Source: Actinomycetota bacterium
GTDB taxonomy: Bacteria; Actinomycetota; Acidimicrobiia; Acidimicrobiales; Microtrichaceae
Assembly (NCBI GenBank): GCA_009700815.1
Contig: WLLG01000037.1
Location: forward strand, 1-11,433
Direction: 5' to 3'
DNA length: 11,433 nucleotides
Below are positions 1 through 5,500 of this stretch, one piece after another; within the stretch, counting starts at the first letter, position 1; each line of letters opens with the position of its first letter. The notes under the pieces are model-generated. The model worked only from the letters and a program-made list of their open reading frames with translations. It was not told the origin of the DNA and ran no database searches. Both the position numbers and the translations under genes were made by a program.

Positions 1-486
1 GCCCCGATGCAAGCCCTCGAAAAAGCACAGCTCGTTCTTGCACCATCGAAGGTCTTTGCCCGGAATTCTCTGGCAATCGTGACGAAGGCGAATAACCCCC
101 TGAACATCAGGTCGCTTGCCGACTTGGCCACCGTTGGGACGGTCTCGCTCTGTGTTCAGACTGCCCCCTGTGGCAAATTCGCTGAGCAATCCCTCACTAA
201 TGCTGGGGTGAGCATCGCAGAGTCGAACATAACCCGCGGGGCCGACGCACAAGCCACCTTGCGCGCTGTAACAGAAGGGGATGCCGAAGCAGGCATTGTC
301 TATGCAACCGATGCCAGCCCCGACGCTTCTGTGGCTATTGAGCAGCGCTACAACATCAACAATGAGTACCCAATCGCCGTGACTAGGTCGAGCTCGCAGC
401 GGGTGCTTGCTGCTGCATTCATGGAGTTCGTGTTGTCAGCAGCGGGACAGAGCATTCTGAGCCGAGCCGGGTTTCTAGCTCCGTGA
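1..486 (+). CDS. modA: Molybdate ABC transporter substrate-binding protein ModA, 5'-truncated
   Basis: C-terminal 161 residues of a periplasmic-type solute-binding protein; the frame is open from base 1, so the start and the signal/lipoprotein peptide lie outside the window. ModA captures molybdate (or tungstate) outside the membrane and delivers it to the ModB permease. Visible family-like segments include 'RNSLAIVTKANNP', 'ADLATVGTVSLC', 'AEAGIVYATDA' and the 'YPIAVTRSSS...FVLSAAGQSILSRAGF' ending, the usual C-terminal lobe of ModA/WtpA-type proteins. Two cysteines lie close together (LCVQTAPCG). The TGA stop overlaps the GTG start of the next gene by four bases (GTGA), which indicates translational coupling with modB and strengthens the assignment. 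The anion specificity (molybdate versus tungstate or sulfate) is inferred from this partner, not from ligand residues. Confidence 0.85.
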   Translation, partial: APMQALEKAQLVLAPSKVFARNSLAIVTKANNPLNIRSLADLATVGTVSLCVQTAPCGKFAEQSLTNAGVSIAESNITRGADAQATLRAVTEGDAEAGIVYATDASPDASVAIEQRYNINNEYPIAVTRSSSQRVLAAAFMEFVLSAAGQSILSRAGFLAP

Positions 487-1277
487 TTACATCCTCTAAG
501 GACCGCAGAGAACTGCTCGTGCCGGCATTGGCAGCAGTTGCGGCACTGTTCTTTGTAGTTCCCCTTATTGGACTTCTGCGTCGCGCCTGTTGGTCAACTC
601 TCGCGAGCGACCTGTTATTGCCCGACTCCCTGAGCGCCCTCAGGCTCTCGCTGACCTGCTCGCTGAGCGCAACAGCCCTAGCTGTGCTCTTTGGTCTGCC
701 GTTGGCTTTGATCCTCGCTCGAGGACAATTCTGGGGGCGGTCACTTTTACGAGGGCTGATTTTGTTGCCGTTGGTCCTTCCACCAGTAGTTGGTGGCATC
801 GCGCTCCTGACTGCGTTCTCACGAACCGGAATCATTGGGGAGTACGTCTACGACTGGTTTGGGATCCAACTGACCTTTAGCACCGCAGGAGTAATTTTGG
901 CAGAGACCTTTGTCGCGCTGCCCTTCTTTGTCATTACTGCAGAGGCCGGACTGCGCTCCTTTGATTCACAGTTTGAAGATGTTGCTCGCACCTTGGGGGC
1001 CGGACCGAGCGAGACATTACGGCGAGTTACGCTGCCAATCATCGCTCCCAGTCTGATCGCAGGAACTGTGCTGGCTTGGGCCCGTGCACTCGGCGAGTTC
1101 GGCGCCACCATTACCTTTGCTGGCAACATTGTTGGACGCACGCAGACCTTGCCGCTAGCGATTTACGCCCAGTTGGATTCCAACCCAGATGCAGCAATCG
1201 CGCTTAGCTTGGTGCTCCTGTTTGTCTCGCTCACTGTCCTCATTGCTTTACGAGACAAATGGCTGCGTCCGATCTGA
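483..1277 (+). CDS. modB: Molybdate ABC transporter permease ModB
   Basis: 264-residue integral membrane protein, the usual length for ModB, the channel-forming subunit of the molybdate importer. Hydrophobic segments lie near residues 11-32, 57-79, 88-111, 132-152, 187-203 and 236-256. The EAA loop that docks on the ATPase is clear at about residues 165-185 (EDVARTLGAGPSETLRRVTLP). It is followed by GEFGATITFAGN at 204-215, a stretch typical of ModB/CysT-type permeases. The GTG start overlaps the modA stop (GTGA), so the two are probably one transcript. No modC ATPase follows: the next gene is a tRNA on the other strand, so the ATPase must be upstream, elsewhere or shared. The strong hairpin at 1296-1321 lies 18 bases after the stop and may also end this transcript. 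Confidence 0.92.
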   Translation: MITSSKDRRELLVPALAAVAALFFVVPLIGLLRRACWSTLASDLLLPDSLSALRLSLTCSLSATALAVLFGLPLALILARGQFWGRSLLRGLILLPLVLPPVVGGIALLTAFSRTGIIGEYVYDWFGIQLTFSTAGVILAETFVALPFFVITAEAGLRSFDSQFEDVARTLGAGPSETLRRVTLPIIAPSLIAGTVLAWARALGEFGATITFAGNIVGRTQTLPLAIYAQLDSNPDAAIALSLVLLFVSLTVLIALRDKWLRPI

Positions 1278-1295
1278 CCCCAATCGGAAAAAGCA

Positions 1296-1321
1296 GAATC
1301 CCCTGCCGGAGCAGGGGATTC
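1296..1321 (-). terminator. Rho-independent terminator of tRNA-Val, possibly bidirectional
   Basis: A perfect 11-bp stem (GAATCCCCTGC / GCAGGGGATTC) closes a 4-base loop. On the minus strand it lies 6 bases beyond the tRNA-Val 3' end and is followed by TGCTTTTTCC, the expected U-run. On the plus strand it follows modB closely but has only a short TT after the stem, so termination there would be weaker. Confidence 0.85.
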
Positions 1322-1327
1322 TTCGGG

Positions 1328-1401
1328 TGGGCGTACGCAGACTCGAACTGCGGACCTCTTCCGTGTCGAGGAAGCGCTCTAGCCAACTGAGCTATACGCC
1401 C
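1328..1401 (-). tRNA. tRNA-Val (anticodon GAC)
   Basis: A 74-nt cloverleaf: acceptor GGGCGTA/TACGCCC, D arm GCTC/GAGC, anticodon stem CTTCC/GGAAG, T arm CGCAG-TTCGAGT-CTGCG, discriminator A73. The seven-base anticodon loop reads TCGACAC, which puts GAC at 34-36 and decodes GUC/GUU valine codons. Position 33 is C rather than the nearly universal U. CCA is not encoded (CCC follows A73). A TANNNT box (TAAGTT, 1413-1418) lies 11 bases upstream, so the gene probably has its own promoter. Confidence 0.93.
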
Positions 1402-1412
1402 GAGCGGATGCG

Positions 1413-1418
1413 AACTTA
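1413..1418 (-). promoter_or_regulatory. -10 box of the tRNA-Val promoter
   Basis: TAAGTT on the minus strand fits TANNNT and lies 11 bases upstream of the tRNA 5' end. The other two tRNAs here have a similar box at 10-11 bases. No convincing -35 is visible. Confidence 0.5.
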
Positions 1419-1485
1419 GCAGGAGTTGAGCAGGAGGCGACATCTCAGAGCTGCAAGGAGGAATGAATGTTCTCCTACTCGGCAG

Positions 1486-2130
1486 TCAGGCGTTGGAATC
1501 GGAGCCTAGAACTGCATCATCGACCTCGGGTGGGCCGAGCACCCCAACCGCAATCACTACGAGCAGGCCAACCAGAAACTGCAACCAAATCCCAGAGCCA
1601 GGGCCGCTGCGGCTATTGCTAGCACCAAGGCCCCATTCTGCAACTGCTAGGAGCATCAAGGTGGTTCCGCTGAGTACCGCCAGGACTCTTCCAGCTCGGC
1701 CGCGCTCTGCCGCAATGAGAACTCCCGAGACTGCTAGTAGCACAGCGCAGACCACGGTCATCCAGCCTCGTCCAAGGCCCCCGTTGGCTGCTGCCCAACC
1801 TGTCTCTTGGGCGCGGGTCCCGTAGCGGAAGGCATAGTCGCGCCAAGGCATCAGGCTTGAGGCTCCGGTAACGAGTGCCGAGACGAGCAGGACTGCAGTC
1901 AGAATCAGGTCGCGTCGATCGGATTTGACCGGTTCCGCCACGCTTACCGGCAGAGTTCCACCGAGAGGTGAACTCTGCGAGAAGCTGACCTCTGGCGATC
2001 CACTACTACTGCTGGGCTGGCCGGCCTGAGGGGCGGGAGGTGCGGGAGGGTAGGACCAAGGGGTTTCGGGCTGCGACACCCAGCTAGTTTGCCTCAATTC
2101 AACGGTTCGCCCCCTAGGGCGAGGATGCAT
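1486..2130 (-). CDS. Hypothetical four-helix membrane protein with proline-rich cytoplasmic N-terminus
   Basis: 214 residues, function not recognised. The first ~70 residues are hydrophilic and rich in Pro, Ser and Gln (for example SYPPAPPAPQAGQPSSSSGS). Four hydrophobic segments follow, roughly residues 75-96, 122-142, 150-168 and 183-202, separated by Arg-containing loops that suggest alternating topology. A Pro-rich tail before a small helical bundle is common in actinobacterial membrane proteins of unknown role. The ATG at 2130 has no Shine-Dalgarno and lies directly after the U-run of the tRNA-Cys terminator. A GTG at 2079 (residue 18) is an alternative start, with only a distant GAGG before it. 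The gene lies between tRNA-Cys and tRNA-Val, all on one strand. Protein reading is supported by the clean transmembrane pattern; the start is uncertain. Confidence 0.72.
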   Translation of the reverse strand: MHPRPRGRTVELRQTSWVSQPETPWSYPPAPPAPQAGQPSSSSGSPEVSFSQSSPLGGTLPVSVAEPVKSDRRDLILTAVLLVSALVTGASSLMPWRDYAFRYGTRAQETGWAAANGGLGRGWMTVVCAVLLAVSGVLIAAERGRAGRVLAVLSGTTLMLLAVAEWGLGASNSRSGPGSGIWLQFLVGLLVVIAVGVLGPPEVDDAVLGSDSNA

Positions 2131-2150
2131 TTCTGAGAAAAATCAGAATG

Positions 2151-2183
2151 GGCTCTGTCAGGCAGTTTGCCCGACAAAGCCCA
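2151..2183 (-). terminator. Terminator downstream of tRNA-Cys
   Basis: A long imperfect hairpin (GGGCT-TGTC-GGCA paired with TGCC-GACA-AGCCC, with small internal mismatches) starts 7 bases past the tRNA-Cys 3' end. On the minus strand it is followed by ATTCTGATTTTTC, an acceptable U-run. It lies just before the ATG of the membrane-protein gene and probably separates it from the tRNA transcript. Confidence 0.75.
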
Positions 2184-2190
2184 TCAGTTG

Positions 2191-2261
2191 AGGCGACGAG
2201 GGGAATCGAACCCCTGTGCAAGGCTTTGCAGGCCTCTGCCTAACCACTCGGCCACGTCGCC
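2191..2261 (-). tRNA. tRNA-Cys (anticodon GCA)
   Basis: A 71-nt cloverleaf: acceptor GGCGACG/CGTCGCC, anticodon stem GAGGC/GCCTT closing the loop CTGCAAA, giving anticodon GCA. T arm is AGGGG-TTCGATT-CCCCT. Discriminator U73 is the normal identity element for tRNA-Cys. CCA is not encoded. A hairpin terminator lies just downstream and a TAGCAT box 10 bases upstream. Confidence 0.96.
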
Positions 2262-2271
2262 AGTAGGGCTC

Positions 2272-2277
2272 ATGCTA
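2272..2277 (-). promoter_or_regulatory. -10 box of the tRNA-Cys promoter
   Basis: TAGCAT (minus strand) fits TANNNT and lies 10 bases before the tRNA. A TTACGG sequence 18 bases further upstream could be a weak -35. This lies downstream of the tRNA-Gly terminator, so tRNA-Cys is probably transcribed separately. Confidence 0.45.
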
Positions 2278-2338
2278 GCGGTCCGAGCAGCAGTTCCGTA
2301 ACTAGGAGGAATTGCTATCCCCTGAAATAAAACGAAAT

Positions 2339-2364
2339 GATCCCGGCCACGAGTGGCCGGGATC
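2339..2364 (-). terminator. Rho-independent terminator of tRNA-Gly
   Basis: Perfect 11-bp stem GATCCCGGCCA / TGGCCGGGATC with loop CTCG (minus strand), starting 2 bases after the encoded CCA of tRNA-Gly. It is followed on the minus strand by ATTTCGTTTTATTTC, a U-rich tail. Confidence 0.88.
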
Positions 2365-2366
2365 TA

Positions 2367-2442
2367 TGGAGCGGACGACCGGGTTCGAACCGGCGACCTC
2401 AACCTTGGCAAGGTTGCGCTCTACCAACTGAGCTACGTCCGC
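2367..2442 (-). tRNA. tRNA-Gly (anticodon GCC) with encoded CCA
   Basis: Cloverleaf: acceptor GCGGACG/CGTCCGC, D arm GCTC/GAGC, anticodon stem CAACC/GGTTG with loop TTGCCAA giving GCC (decodes GGC/GGU), T arm GCCGG-TTCGAAC-CCGGT. Discriminator U73 is typical of bacterial tRNA-Gly and is followed by CCA in the gene, unlike the two other tRNAs here. The mature body is 2370-2442; CCA occupies 2367-2369. Confidence 0.96.
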
Positions 2443-2453
2443 GAGGCCGTTGG

Positions 2454-2481
2454 ATCGTAGCAGACCCTTCAGCTACGGCAA
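2454..2481 (-). promoter_or_regulatory. Promoter of tRNA-Gly
   Basis: On the minus strand TTGCCG (2476-2481) and TACGAT (2454-2459) are 16 bases apart, and the -10 ends 11 bases before the tRNA. This is the best -35/-10 pair of the three tRNA genes. Confidence 0.6.
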
Positions 2482-2493
2482 GTTGAGCGGGGC

Positions 2494-2526
2494 AGCAGTG
2501 CTGAATACTCACCAAACAGCACTGCT
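2494..2526 (-). terminator. Hairpin overlapping the stop of the PH-like protein gene
   Basis: A perfect 10-bp inverted repeat (AGCAGTGCTG / CAGCACTGCT) with a 13-base loop; one arm overlaps the TAG stop at 2525-2527. No U-run follows on the minus strand, so it is either a weak terminator or an RNA 3'-end stabiliser. Confidence 0.45.
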
Positions 2527-3580
2527 ACCAACCACTCTGCTCCCCCGCGCCCCTGATCAGATTTGCGAGCTCAATTGCCATCGCAACCTCTGTAATCCCA
2601 TCTACCATCGACACCCGGTTACGGTCCGAAAAACTGAGCGCAGCGATGTCGCGATCTTGGCGGCCGCGCACCGTCAGGTCGGCATTGATCGCAAAGACAT
2701 CTATGACTGGGGTCCAGCGGCGATCATTTGCAATCACTACTCGGTACTCGGTTACTAGAACCGCAGCGGGGCGACCAAGCATCTGCCCGGTGAGCAGTGC
2801 TACGACTCCCTCCCCAGCGGGTAACAGCGCACCACACACCGAGAGCGCAACATGTGCAGCCTCTGCGTCCTCGGGGCGGAGTCGAAGTACCGCTGACTCA
2901 AAATCTGTTACGCCACCTGATGCACGCCGTGCGGATTGCGGCTGGGCCGCAGTTGGCTGAGCAGCACTTGCCTGACTAGGCGCAGCGAACGTTTCCCAAT
3001 CAGGCCGATCAGACTGGCGTGGCTCCCACAGGTCATCTTGGGAGCCTTCAGCTGAAGCTATAGGCGTCGCGTACGGGGGCTGCGAGGTTCTTTCCGGGCC
3101 GCTTGAGAACAACGGATTGCTCTGCTCGGGCACAACCGGAGGCAACCACGCCCCGTTGTCAATGACCTCAGCTTCATCAATGGCGTCATCGAAGTGGTCC
3201 ACAGGGTCGGCACTAAAAACTGAACCTAATGAATCCTGTGCCTGCCGAGAGTCTGGCTCGGCTGAGGTCTGCGAATCTGAGAAATCATCAAAGCCAGAAT
3301 CCTGATCATCTGAAACCTCGGTCCAGAAATCAGAAGAATCCTGAAGCGATGGATCTGCGGTGCTCCAGTCCTCAGCGCCCCCGGAATGTGTCTGTGACCC
3401 AGATTCCTCTTGTGACCCTGCGTCGGCCTGAGCCGCAGAATCGGCTTTAGGTGCAACGGTCCAGAGTCCCTCGGATGCCCGAGATGAGGCTTGCCCTACG
3501 AGTTCGACATTGTCGGATGCGACAGTTGAGAACAATCCCTGCGAGGCGTCCAGGTTGGTTTGATCATCGATGTCAGACAC
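2525..3580 (-). CDS. Hypothetical protein: acidic disordered region plus C-terminal PH-like domain
   Basis: 351 residues from GTG at 3580, chosen because AAGGAG (3586-3591) sits 5 bases upstream; an in-frame ATG at 3622 lacks a ribosome site and directly abuts a TAGCCT -10-like box. Residues ~30-215 are low-complexity and strongly acidic, rich in Ser, Asp, Gln and Glu, with recurring Trp/Phe-containing acidic patches (for example SSDFWTEVSDD and SGFDDFSDS). Residues ~226-344 form a compact domain with the pattern LLTGQMLGRPAAVLVTEYRV, then VVIANDRRW and DLTVRGRQDRD, then an ELA-containing final helix. This resembles actinobacterial PH-like or short-PH domains, a fold-level guess only. There are no membrane segments or signal peptide, so it is probably cytoplasmic. 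It follows the DUF4202 gene by 59 bases on the same strand. Confidence 0.75.
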   Translation of the reverse strand: MSDIDDQTNLDASQGLFSTVASDNVELVGQASSRASEGLWTVAPKADSAAQADAGSQEESGSQTHSGGAEDWSTADPSLQDSSDFWTEVSDDQDSGFDDFSDSQTSAEPDSRQAQDSLGSVFSADPVDHFDDAIDEAEVIDNGAWLPPVVPEQSNPLFSSGPERTSQPPYATPIASAEGSQDDLWEPRQSDRPDWETFAAPSQASAAQPTAAQPQSARRASGGVTDFESAVLRLRPEDAEAAHVALSVCGALLPAGEGVVALLTGQMLGRPAAVLVTEYRVVIANDRRWTPVIDVFAINADLTVRGRQDRDIAALSFSDRNRVSMVDGITEVAMAIELANLIRGAGEQSGW

Positions 3581-3622
3581 GTGGGCTCCTTGAGTCGCTA
3601 GAAGGAATCGAACTATCCCCAT

Positions 3623-3628
3623 AGGCTA
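3623..3628 (-). promoter_or_regulatory. Possible -10 box before the PH-like protein gene
   Basis: TAGCCT on the minus strand, with an expected transcription start near 3616, would give a leader of about 36 bases containing the AAGGAG site and the GTG start. No good -35 is visible. If real, it rules out the ATG at 3622 as the start. Confidence 0.3.
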
Positions 3629-3639
3629 GGGGTGTCTGC

Positions 3640-4269
3640 CTAGAGATCCCCCTTAGAGGACAAACTCTTTGTAAAGATCTGCACGGATTGGGCAACCAAC
3701 TCTGCGCCATGAGCGGAAAGGTGCAGCTGAGACGTGGCTTGAATCCCTTGCGGACTCATCTTTGGCAGAGTTTTTGCAATGACCTCGACTAACTCAGCAT
3801 CGCCGAGTTTGTTGGCGACAGCATCAAGTTGGGTATCGAGGAACACTAAACAGAGTGCATCCTCATGGGTCTGAACCGCTGGGTCCTGGGCTCGTTGTTC
3901 CTTGCGGATAATGCAACCCACTCGGGCCACAAACTCTGGTGAATAGCCGCAGTTCACTAGCAGTTCCCCAACAGCTTCCGCTTGGCGCTTCTTGGCTTGA
4001 GACCGCCAGCGCAAATAGCCGGATCTGCCAGCGGGATAGTCCGTCCGTGGGTACACCCACCGCATGAAATGATGAGCCCTCGCTGCAAGCAACTGTGCTT
4101 CATCGGCCTCGGGGTCAAGTCGCTCAACCCAAGCTGTCATCATGGCAGCGTGGAGCGGTTCCTTGGGATGTGAGGTGCCCTGATACTCCAAGGTGTTTGG
4201 ATCTTGGGCATTTGCAGCGTCGATCTGCTCGCAGGCTGATGCATACTGCGCAGAGAAATCCTTAGCCAC
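3640..4269 (-). CDS. DUF4202 family protein
   Basis: 209 residues, about full length for DUF4202, a conserved family of unknown biochemical role found in varied bacteria and some fungi. Recognisable blocks are the N-terminal IDAANAQDPN (16-25), PKEPLHAAMMTAWVERL (35-51), ARAHHFMRWVYPRTDYP (63-79), GYLRWR (84-89) and EDALCLVFL (136-144), followed by KMSPQG. The His/Arg/Asp-rich helical pattern is reminiscent of HD-type proteins, but I do not claim an activity. The start is GTG at 4269 in the last copy of a 19-bp tandem repeat; the preceding copy supplies TAAGGCGG, a usable ribosome site 6 bases upstream. The gene lies 30 bases after the 75-aa gene and before the PH-like gene, so the three are probably co-transcribed. 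Confidence 0.9.
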   Translation of the reverse strand: MAKDFSAQYASACEQIDAANAQDPNTLEYQGTSHPKEPLHAAMMTAWVERLDPEADEAQLLAARAHHFMRWVYPRTDYPAGRSGYLRWRSQAKKRQAEAVGELLVNCGYSPEFVARVGCIIRKEQRAQDPAVQTHEDALCLVFLDTQLDAVANKLGDAELVEVIAKTLPKMSPQGIQATSQLHLSAHGAELVAQSVQIFTKSLSSKGDL

Positions 4270-4315
4270 GCTCTGCCGCCTTAACCACGCTCTGCCGCCT
4301 TAACCACGCTCTGCC
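4259..4315 (-). repeat. 19-bp tandem repeat, three copies, at a stop/start junction
   Basis: On the minus strand the unit GGCAGAGCGTGGTTAAGGC occurs at 4297-4315 and identically at 4278-4296, and with two changes at 4259-4277 (GGCTAAGGA at its end). The first copy contains the stop of the 75-aa gene; the last contains the GTG start of the DUF4202 gene. Since 19 is not a multiple of three, each copy is read in a different frame. Confidence 0.95.
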
Positions 4316-4527
4316 TCGGGGCGTAGGTCCACCTTCAGGACCAGAACCCCATCTTCGAGGGTGGCCGCAGCATCGGCAATCAGAGCGAAGTCCTGAAAGT
4401 CCGACTCTGCCTGCCGGATGAAGTCCTTGCGTGCTTCCCCCTCTACCGGAGGGATGTTTCGACGTTTGACTGAGGAGGCTCTCTCGGCAAAACGCTGGAT
4501 CATTGCATCGGGATCAAATTCGGCCAT
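4300..4527 (-). CDS. Small conserved actinobacterial protein, unknown function
   Basis: 75 residues, soluble and charged. The layout (FDPDAMIQRFAERA, then NIPPVEGEARKDFIRQA, then DFQDFALIADAAATLEDGVL and VLKVDLRP) resembles, from memory, a short conserved hypothetical protein of Actinobacteria; no function is known to me. The ATG at 4527 has only a weak TGAG upstream. A TANNNT box (TAGCCT, 4534-4539) ends 6 bases before the ATG, an arrangement that would give a leaderless mRNA. Its last codons and TAA stop lie in the first copy of the 19-bp tandem repeat. It is probably the first gene of the DUF4202/PH-like operon. Confidence 0.8.
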   Translation of the reverse strand: MAEFDPDAMIQRFAERASSVKRRNIPPVEGEARKDFIRQAESDFQDFALIADAAATLEDGVLVLKVDLRPEAERG

Positions 4528-4533
4528 TCGCTC

Positions 4534-4539
4534 AGGCTA
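4534..4539 (-). promoter_or_regulatory. Possible leaderless -10 box for the 75-aa gene
   Basis: TAGCCT (minus strand) is followed by six bases and then the ATG, so transcription would begin at or next to the start codon. No clear -35 is visible. Confidence 0.35.
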
Positions 4540-4573
4540 TCGAACTGTGCAGTGACATCCGGTATTGCTGTCT

Positions 4574-4618
4574 TTTTGACCCTGCGAGATTTGGTCTTTT
4601 GACCCTGCGAGATTTGGT
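4574..4618 (+). repeat. Direct repeat, two copies, 23-bp period, upstream of the toxin gene
   Basis: The 22-base sequence beginning TTTTGACCCTGCG and ending AGATTTGGT occurs at 4574-4595 and again at 4597-4618 with no mismatches and a single C between. It lies between the divergent 75-aa gene and the toxin-antitoxin module, about 90 bases before the toxin start. Confidence 0.95.
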
Positions 4619-4636
4619 GCGGTGGCAGCGTGAAAT

Positions 4637-4664
4637 TGACACTTTCTCGCCGGAAATTAACGAT
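4637..4664 (+). promoter_or_regulatory. Candidate upstream promoter of the toxin-antitoxin module
   Basis: TTGACA (4637-4642), a full consensus -35, is 16 bases from AACGAT (4659-4664), a poor -10 that lies within the first arm of the inverted repeat. A second candidate, TTGCTA (4673-4678) with TATCGT (4696-4701), has 17-base spacing; its -10 lies in the second arm and ends seven bases before ATG 4709. Confidence 0.4.
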
Positions 4665-4705
4665 ACACATACTTGCTACTAGTGCGAATAATCAGTATCG
4701 TTAAT
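4656..4705. promoter_or_regulatory. Operator-like perfect inverted repeat before the toxin start
   Basis: ATTAACGATAC (4656-4666) and its exact reverse complement GTATCGTTAAT (4695-4705) are 28 bases apart. The arms cover the candidate -10 elements and end three bases before the toxin ATG. AbiEi-type antitoxins are known to repress their own promoter through inverted repeats, so this is the likely autoregulatory site. Binding is inferred. Confidence 0.6.
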
Positions 4706-4708
4706 GGG

Positions 4709-5500
4709 ATGGAACTGCGTAGTCAGGCTGAGATCATCGAGACCTTCCACCTGTTGTTCCTGCGCGTCCTAGGCAAGGGACAGGCTGATTGGTTCACCCT
4801 TAAGGGCGGAGCGAACATCCGGTACTTCTTCGCCAGCCCCCGATACTCGAACGATATCGATCTCGACTTTTCGGGACGCAAGAGCTGGCAGGTCGCGCAG
4901 ACCGTCAACTCACTGCTCACCGGCGCTGCGCTCACGACACTTCTGCAGTCGTCCAAGATAAAGCTCGCCGACTTGTCCGCAACGAAGCAGACGGATACAA
5001 CTCTGCGGTGGAAAATCGGGCTCAGCGCCTCAGGGCACCTTGACCTGATCCGAACGAAGATCGAGTTCTCCGGTAGGGGCGGCGAGAGCGAGGAGGTCGA
5101 GTTCGCCGTAGTACCGAATGAGATCGTCCAGCCCTACGCAATCCAAGCGCCCAGCGTGCACCACTACCGCGAGACCGCAGCGATCGAGCAGAAGATCGCT
5201 GCGCTTGCGCTTCGGAGCGAAACTAAGGCTCGAGACATCTTCGACCTCGATCTGCTTCTCCGCCAACGCCGAGCAGTTCAAACGGACGTGACCGGACTTG
5301 ATGGCACCTACGCAGCGGAGGCAGCAGAACGGGTGCTGTCTATACCGTTCGCGAACTTCACAACCGAGGTAGCGCCGTTCCTCAACGCCGAGCTAGCGGA
5401 GCTCTACGAGGAATCAGATTGGGACGTGATGTGCATGGCAGTAGCGGATTACCTAGAAGAGGTCGCCGCACTCGAAACCCAAGATATCGGGGAAGCATGA
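4709..5500 (+). CDS. AbiEii/AbiGii-family nucleotidyltransferase toxin
   Basis: 263 residues from ATG 4709. The protein belongs to the DNA polymerase beta-like nucleotidyltransferase toxins of type IV (AbiE-like) toxin-antitoxin systems; relatives block growth by modifying tRNA or using NTPs. Motif I is clear: LKGGANIRYFF (31-41) followed by RYSNDIDLDF (45-54), with GG33-34 and the metal-binding D49 and D51. Further motifs are RTKIEFSGRGG (115-125) and the C-terminal IEQKIAALALR-KARDIFDLDLLL (159-184). All key residues look intact. The reading frame is open further upstream (TTG 4673), but the operator-like repeat would then be coding, and no ribosome site supports either start; ATG 4709 may be leaderless. 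The stop overlaps the antitoxin start (ATGA). Toxin-first order is opposite to the usual AbiEi-AbiEii order. Confidence 0.88.
   Translation: MELRSQAEIIETFHLLFLRVLGKGQADWFTLKGGANIRYFFASPRYSNDIDLDFSGRKSWQVAQTVNSLLTGAALTTLLQSSKIKLADLSATKQTDTTLRWKIGLSASGHLDLIRTKIEFSGRGGESEEVEFAVVPNEIVQPYAIQAPSVHHYRETAAIEQKIAALALRSETKARDIFDLDLLLRQRRAVQTDVTGLDGTYAAEAAERVLSIPFANFTTEVAPFLNAELAELYEESDWDVMCMAVADYLEEVAALETQDIGEA

Noticed and set aside
1463..1825. Plus-strand frame of 120 aa with a strong AAGGAGG site before its ATG
   Set aside because: It is antisense to the membrane-protein gene, its composition is Pro/Arg/Thr-rich without domain features, and the opposite strand has clean transmembrane segments.
4673..4708. 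Toxin start at TTG 4673
   Set aside because: It would make half of the perfect inverted repeat coding and has no ribosome site; ATG 4709 begins the family-like N-terminus.
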